DNA of 64,000 nt from an uncultured Clostridium sp. (lineage in GTDB: Bacteria > Bacillota > Clostridia > Clostridiales > Clostridiaceae): positions 1 to 64,000 of the forward strand of contig URKQ01000001.1 of NCBI GenBank assembly GCA_900548455.1, read 5' to 3'. Under the pieces are notes generated by a model, which saw only the letters and a list, made by a program, of their open reading frames with translations, ran no database searches and had not been told where the DNA came from. This document shows, in pieces, positions 61,441 to 64,000 of this stretch (its first letter is position 1; the number at the start of each line of letters is the position of its first letter). Made by a program: the position numbers and the translations under genes.

Positions 61441-61510
61441 AAAGTTCTCCTTTGTTATATGAAATTTAGTTACTTTAAATATATAATGCTAGATTATAAA
61501 CAATTAAATG

Positions 61511-62326
61511 CTACTTAGTAAACAGCATACATTTACCTTGATTATAAAAGGTTCCTCCACCAACTCTAAATTCAAATCTTCTTCCTTGATTTGACTCATC
61601 CATACTCATATCACAACATTTAATCAAATCCTGAACATTACTGGATTTAAATATTCTTCTTGTATGAGCCGGATATAAATCACATATATTCTTTTCATCA
61701 ATTAGAGCTTGTACATTTTCTAATCCCTTTTTATATTTTTCTACTTCCACTGATTCATCTAAAAATAGCCATGGTCTACTTGTTATATTATCTCCAGTAA
61801 ATAAAGTATTGTATTTTACATCGTAATAGCAAACAGATCCTAGAGTATGTCCAGGTGTATTTATAAAACTAACTCTTCTATCCCCTAAATCAAAGTATTC
61901 TATATCCTGAAGTCTCCTTGGCATTTTAAACTTTGCTTCCTTAACCTTATCTAGTTTTTGAAAAAATTCTTCACTATTAATTTCATCTTGTGGCTTTTTA
62001 AAGCTTAAACCATTAACCCAATTTTTATGGATAAAATCAGCACTGCAATGAAGATTAAATATTTCTTTATCCCCGTAATGCATATAAGTATTTTCAAATT
62101 GATATGAACCATTAGCATGATCCATATGTCCATGGGTAAGTGCACAAATTACTTCCTTATTTGTAATTTCAGAGACTATTGACTTTAAATCTATAATTCC
62201 ATATCCACTATCTATTAGAAGAGCTTTTTCCTTCCCTATCAAAAGGTAACAGTTCACAAGGCCAGCTAAGCCCTCCTCAACTATTACATATGTATCTTCA
62301 TATATCTTTTTTACTGTTCCATTCAT
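61511..62326 (-). CDS. MBL-fold metallo-hydrolase
   Basis: A 271-residue metallo-beta-lactamase-fold protein. The metal motif THGHMDHANG (about 60-69), a second His in NTPGHTLGSVCYY, Asp in LFTGDNI, and the final His in LYPAHTRRI are intact. It is similar to glyoxalase II-like or lactonase-like hydrolases; the substrate is unknown. The spacing from ribosome site to ATG is long (about 11). Confidence 0.87.
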   Translation of the reverse strand: MNGTVKKIYEDTYVIVEEGLAGLVNCYLLIGKEKALLIDSGYGIIDLKSIVSEITNKEVICALTHGHMDHANGSYQFENTYMHYGDKEIFNLHCSADFIHKNWVNGLSFKKPQDEINSEEFFQKLDKVKEAKFKMPRRLQDIEYFDLGDRRVSFINTPGHTLGSVCYYDVKYNTLFTGDNITSRPWLFLDESVEVEKYKKGLENVQALIDEKNICDLYPAHTRRIFKSSNVQDLIKCCDMSMDESNQGRRFEFRVGGGTFYNQGKCMLFTK

Positions 62327-62420
62327 CTATTGTCAGACCTTTCTTTAGTTTCCTTTAACTTTAAATATTATATCAAAATTCACACCAATTTCAAATTATT
62401 TAGTAAATATATATAATGAT

Positions 62421-63116
62421 TTATATTTTTATCCATCCTTTATCAACCCAATATTGGTTATCAGCAGATAATGTTTTTTCTTTTTTTGCAACAGCCTGAT
62501 GCATCATTTTAGTCATGCTGAACTTCATTCTTACTTTTATTCCCTTATGTGCTGTACACGTATTTTTATATTTTTTAGCAGTCTTTTTCGTTTTTCTAAC
62601 AATGATATTTTTACGCTTATCGGACAATTCATTCCAAATAACACCCTCAAGCAATCCTATGCCAAGTTTTTTAATGTCAGAGATACCAAGCCAAGATAGA
62701 CTTGTTGCAATGTCTTTTTGTGCTCCACCGTTAAATACACCGATAGCATTTGTCAAAATTACAGCTCTTTTATTAAACATTCTTTCATCTGGTCTATGTA
62801 CCATCCAATGCACACACAAATGATCAAGCAAAGATTTCATCTGTGCAGTAGTTCTTAGTGCATAAACTGGAGAAGTAAATACAAGCAAATCAGCATTCAA
62901 AATAGCATTCCATATAGGAATAACATATTCCGAATGAGGACAAAATTGCTCACTTCTAAAAAAACAATTTTTACATCCACAGCAAAAATGGGGCAAATCC
63001 TTTGGCAAATAAAATTCTGTTACTTCATTCCCATCACGCAAGACTTCTAAAAAACTTTCTTTTATATGATAAGTACAACCTTTTATTTCAGTTCCATTTA
63101 TCACAGTAATATTCAT
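62421..63116 (-). CDS. NADPH-dependent FMN reductase/flavodoxin-fold protein
   Basis: A 231-residue flavoprotein. The N-terminal strand MNITVINGTEIKGCT is followed by an FMN-phosphate-type loop. CCGCKNCFFRSEQFC carries four to five cysteines as in iron-sulfur flavoproteins of anaerobes. VFTSPVYALRTTAQMKSLLD is the flavin-isoalloxazine loop. It likely moves electrons to quinones or other acceptors. A longer upstream frame lacks a ribosome site; 63116 has GGGGGG. Confidence 0.86.
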   Translation of the reverse strand: MNITVINGTEIKGCTYHIKESFLEVLRDGNEVTEFYLPKDLPHFCCGCKNCFFRSEQFCPHSEYVIPIWNAILNADLLVFTSPVYALRTTAQMKSLLDHLCVHWMVHRPDERMFNKRAVILTNAIGVFNGGAQKDIATSLSWLGISDIKKLGIGLLEGVIWNELSDKRKNIIVRKTKKTAKKYKNTCTAHKGIKVRMKFSMTKMMHQAVAKKEKTLSADNQYWVDKGWIKI

Positions 63117-63264
63117 ATTATTCAGCCCCCCTAAAATATAATTTCTTTTCCTGTTATAACACAAATGTTAATGACATATTCTTATTTACCTTCATATTGT
63201 AAAACGAATATTTTTATTATAAATCAAGTCTATAGGTATACTCTGGGTTGAATTACGAAATAAA

Positions 63265-63300
63265 AGATACCGCATATTCCTTTTGAATAGTACGGTATCT
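63265..63300. terminator. Terminator upstream of the small HTH gene
   Basis: Arms AGATACCG / CGGTATCT with an inner TATTC/GAATA pair. Confidence 0.7.
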
Positions 63301-63371
63301 AATTTATATTTTATTTTCATATTAATCTAAGTTTACGCAATTCCATAATCAACACGTTCCTTTAAATAAAT

Positions 63372-63563
63372 TTATAAATTTTTTCTGTATTCTTCCATAT
63401 GTTGTTGGGCTTTTTCATTCTTTCGCTTTCTCATTTCCCTTGCTAAAATACTTTTGTTTAAATTAGTTGCAGTTGAAACCTCTGAAAGCGAATATCCTTC
63501 TTCTATTAAATCTAATGCTTTTTTTAGTTCTATATAAGTGTATCTGCCGTTCTTATTGTTCAT
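63372..63563 (-). CDS. Small helix-turn-helix-like protein
   Basis: A 63-residue basic protein with a plausible helix-turn-helix (IEEGYSLSEVSTATNLNKSIL) followed by an Arg/Lys/Glu-rich helix REMRKRKNEKAQQHMEEYRK. It may bind DNA, for example as a resolvase-like or recombination accessory HTH. GGAGG supports ATG 63563; an in-frame GTG at 63575 is within the ribosome site. Confidence 0.6.
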   Translation of the reverse strand: MNNKNGRYTYIELKKALDLIEEGYSLSEVSTATNLNKSILAREMRKRKNEKAQQHMEEYRKNL

Positions 63564-63653
63564 GAAATCCTCCACATATTATTATAAAAATTAATCTCCA
63601 ACAAAAATAATTTGCACTTCAATATGTGCATTTATTAATACTGTTCCGATATA

Positions 63654-63700
63654 ATTATAACATATTTTGTAAATACTATACTATTCAATTTTCATAGAAC
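63654..63700 (-). repeat. Promoter half of the dispersed repeat (partial copy 4)
   Basis: ATTATAACATATTTTGTAAA is identical to the start of copy 3 at 40855, giving the minus-strand extended -10 TGTTATAAT. The hairpin half is absent. It lies just upstream of the small HTH gene. Confidence 0.6.
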
Positions 63701-63772
63701 AAATTTACTAATTGTTTCGCCTTATCTACAGATTGTTTCTCAAACTCTAGTTACTAAATTGGAATTTATCGC

Positions 63773-64000
63773 TTACTTTAATAAGTTAACCCCGTTATAT
63801 TCATCTTGTGTCATGGAATAATATAATTCTCCATCATAACCACTATAATTTAAATCATCAACTTTTAAAATCTTTTCAAAATTCATGCCAATCTTATCAA
63901 TTACTTTTTTAGATGCAATATTGTCTGGTTTAACTAATGCTACAATTCTTTTAATACCTATAGTGTTAAACCCATAATTAAGCATAGCATTTGCCGCCTC
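63773..64000 (-). CDS. GNAT acetyltransferase, C-terminal part, cut by the window end
   Basis: The reading frame is open to the right edge (EAANAMLNYGFNTIGIKRIV, then VKPDNIASKKVIDKIGM), the C-terminal half of a RimJ/RimL-like ribosomal-protein or small-molecule acetyltransferase. The start codon and N-terminal half lie beyond position 64000. The methionine at 63985 is internal. Confidence 0.88.
   Translation of the reverse strand, partial: EAANAMLNYGFNTIGIKRIVALVKPDNIASKKVIDKIGMNFEKILKVDDLNYSGYDGELYYSMTQDEYNGVNLLK

Overview
The window looks like a piece of a low-GC, endospore-forming Firmicute chromosome, most likely a Clostridium. Base composition is strongly AT-rich, nearly every gene has a strong AGGAGG-type ribosome binding site, GTG and TTG starts occur, and the gene families (BceAB-like exporters, VanRS-like and BceRS-like two-component systems, DUF4342, DUF6440, EutS/EutP, a YVTN propeller protein with a sigma-K-like promoter) are typical of Clostridia. 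No rRNA, tRNA, CRISPR array, complete insertion sequence or phage module was found. Most genes read leftward. The rightward exceptions are a merR regulator, a PNPOx-like gene, the YVTN propeller gene, an M28 peptidase and a small membrane protein. The species cannot be fixed from the sequence alone.

Layout, left to right. 0-7 kb: amidohydrolase, maltose-type acetyltransferase, a VanRS-like two-component system and a HelD-type helicase. 7-13.7 kb: two drug-export modules, each with its own regulator. The first is a heterodimeric ABC exporter facing a MerR regulator, with a textbook 19-bp-spacer MerR promoter. The second is an MFS exporter next to a TetR repressor, with the same operator in front of both. 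13.7-24 kb: small metabolic, acetyltransferase and methyltransferase genes, an AraC and a WYL regulator, a DUF5131 plus ASCH pair, and a candidate structured ncRNA of about 250 nt beside a DEAD-box helicase. 25.9-30.4 kb: a complete Bce-type antimicrobial-peptide sensing and export operon. 30.5-38.7 kb: envelope-type genes (lipoprotein, a third two-component system, two DUF4342 proteins, an ECF sigma factor with its anti-sigma factor), then an orphan eutS-eutP pair. 38.9-41 kb: a double GNAT and a DUF6273 protein.

41-48.9 kb is the most accessory-looking stretch. It has a membrane protein, two decayed ORFs, a 1624-residue nuclease-STAND-repeat protein resembling Avs-type defence proteins, and a zeta-like toxin with a 54-codon upstream partner. 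The STAND protein carries an internal tandem duplication of its ATPase core whose second copy has lost the Walker A glycine. 49-57.7 kb: a spore-surface-like propeller protein, a fourth two-component/ABC operon with a hemolysin-III gene, a methyltransferase, an esterase and an orphan PotD-like lipoprotein. 58-64 kb: an M28 peptidase, a block of short repeats, a HEPN-motif protein, an MBL-fold hydrolase, a flavodoxin-like reductase, a small HTH-like protein and a GNAT gene cut by the window edge.

Across the window a 110-130 bp non-coding repeat recurs between leftward genes. It combines a terminator-like hairpin, whose arms covary between copies, with an extended -10 promoter. It may act as a portable end-of-one-gene, start-of-next-gene cassette.
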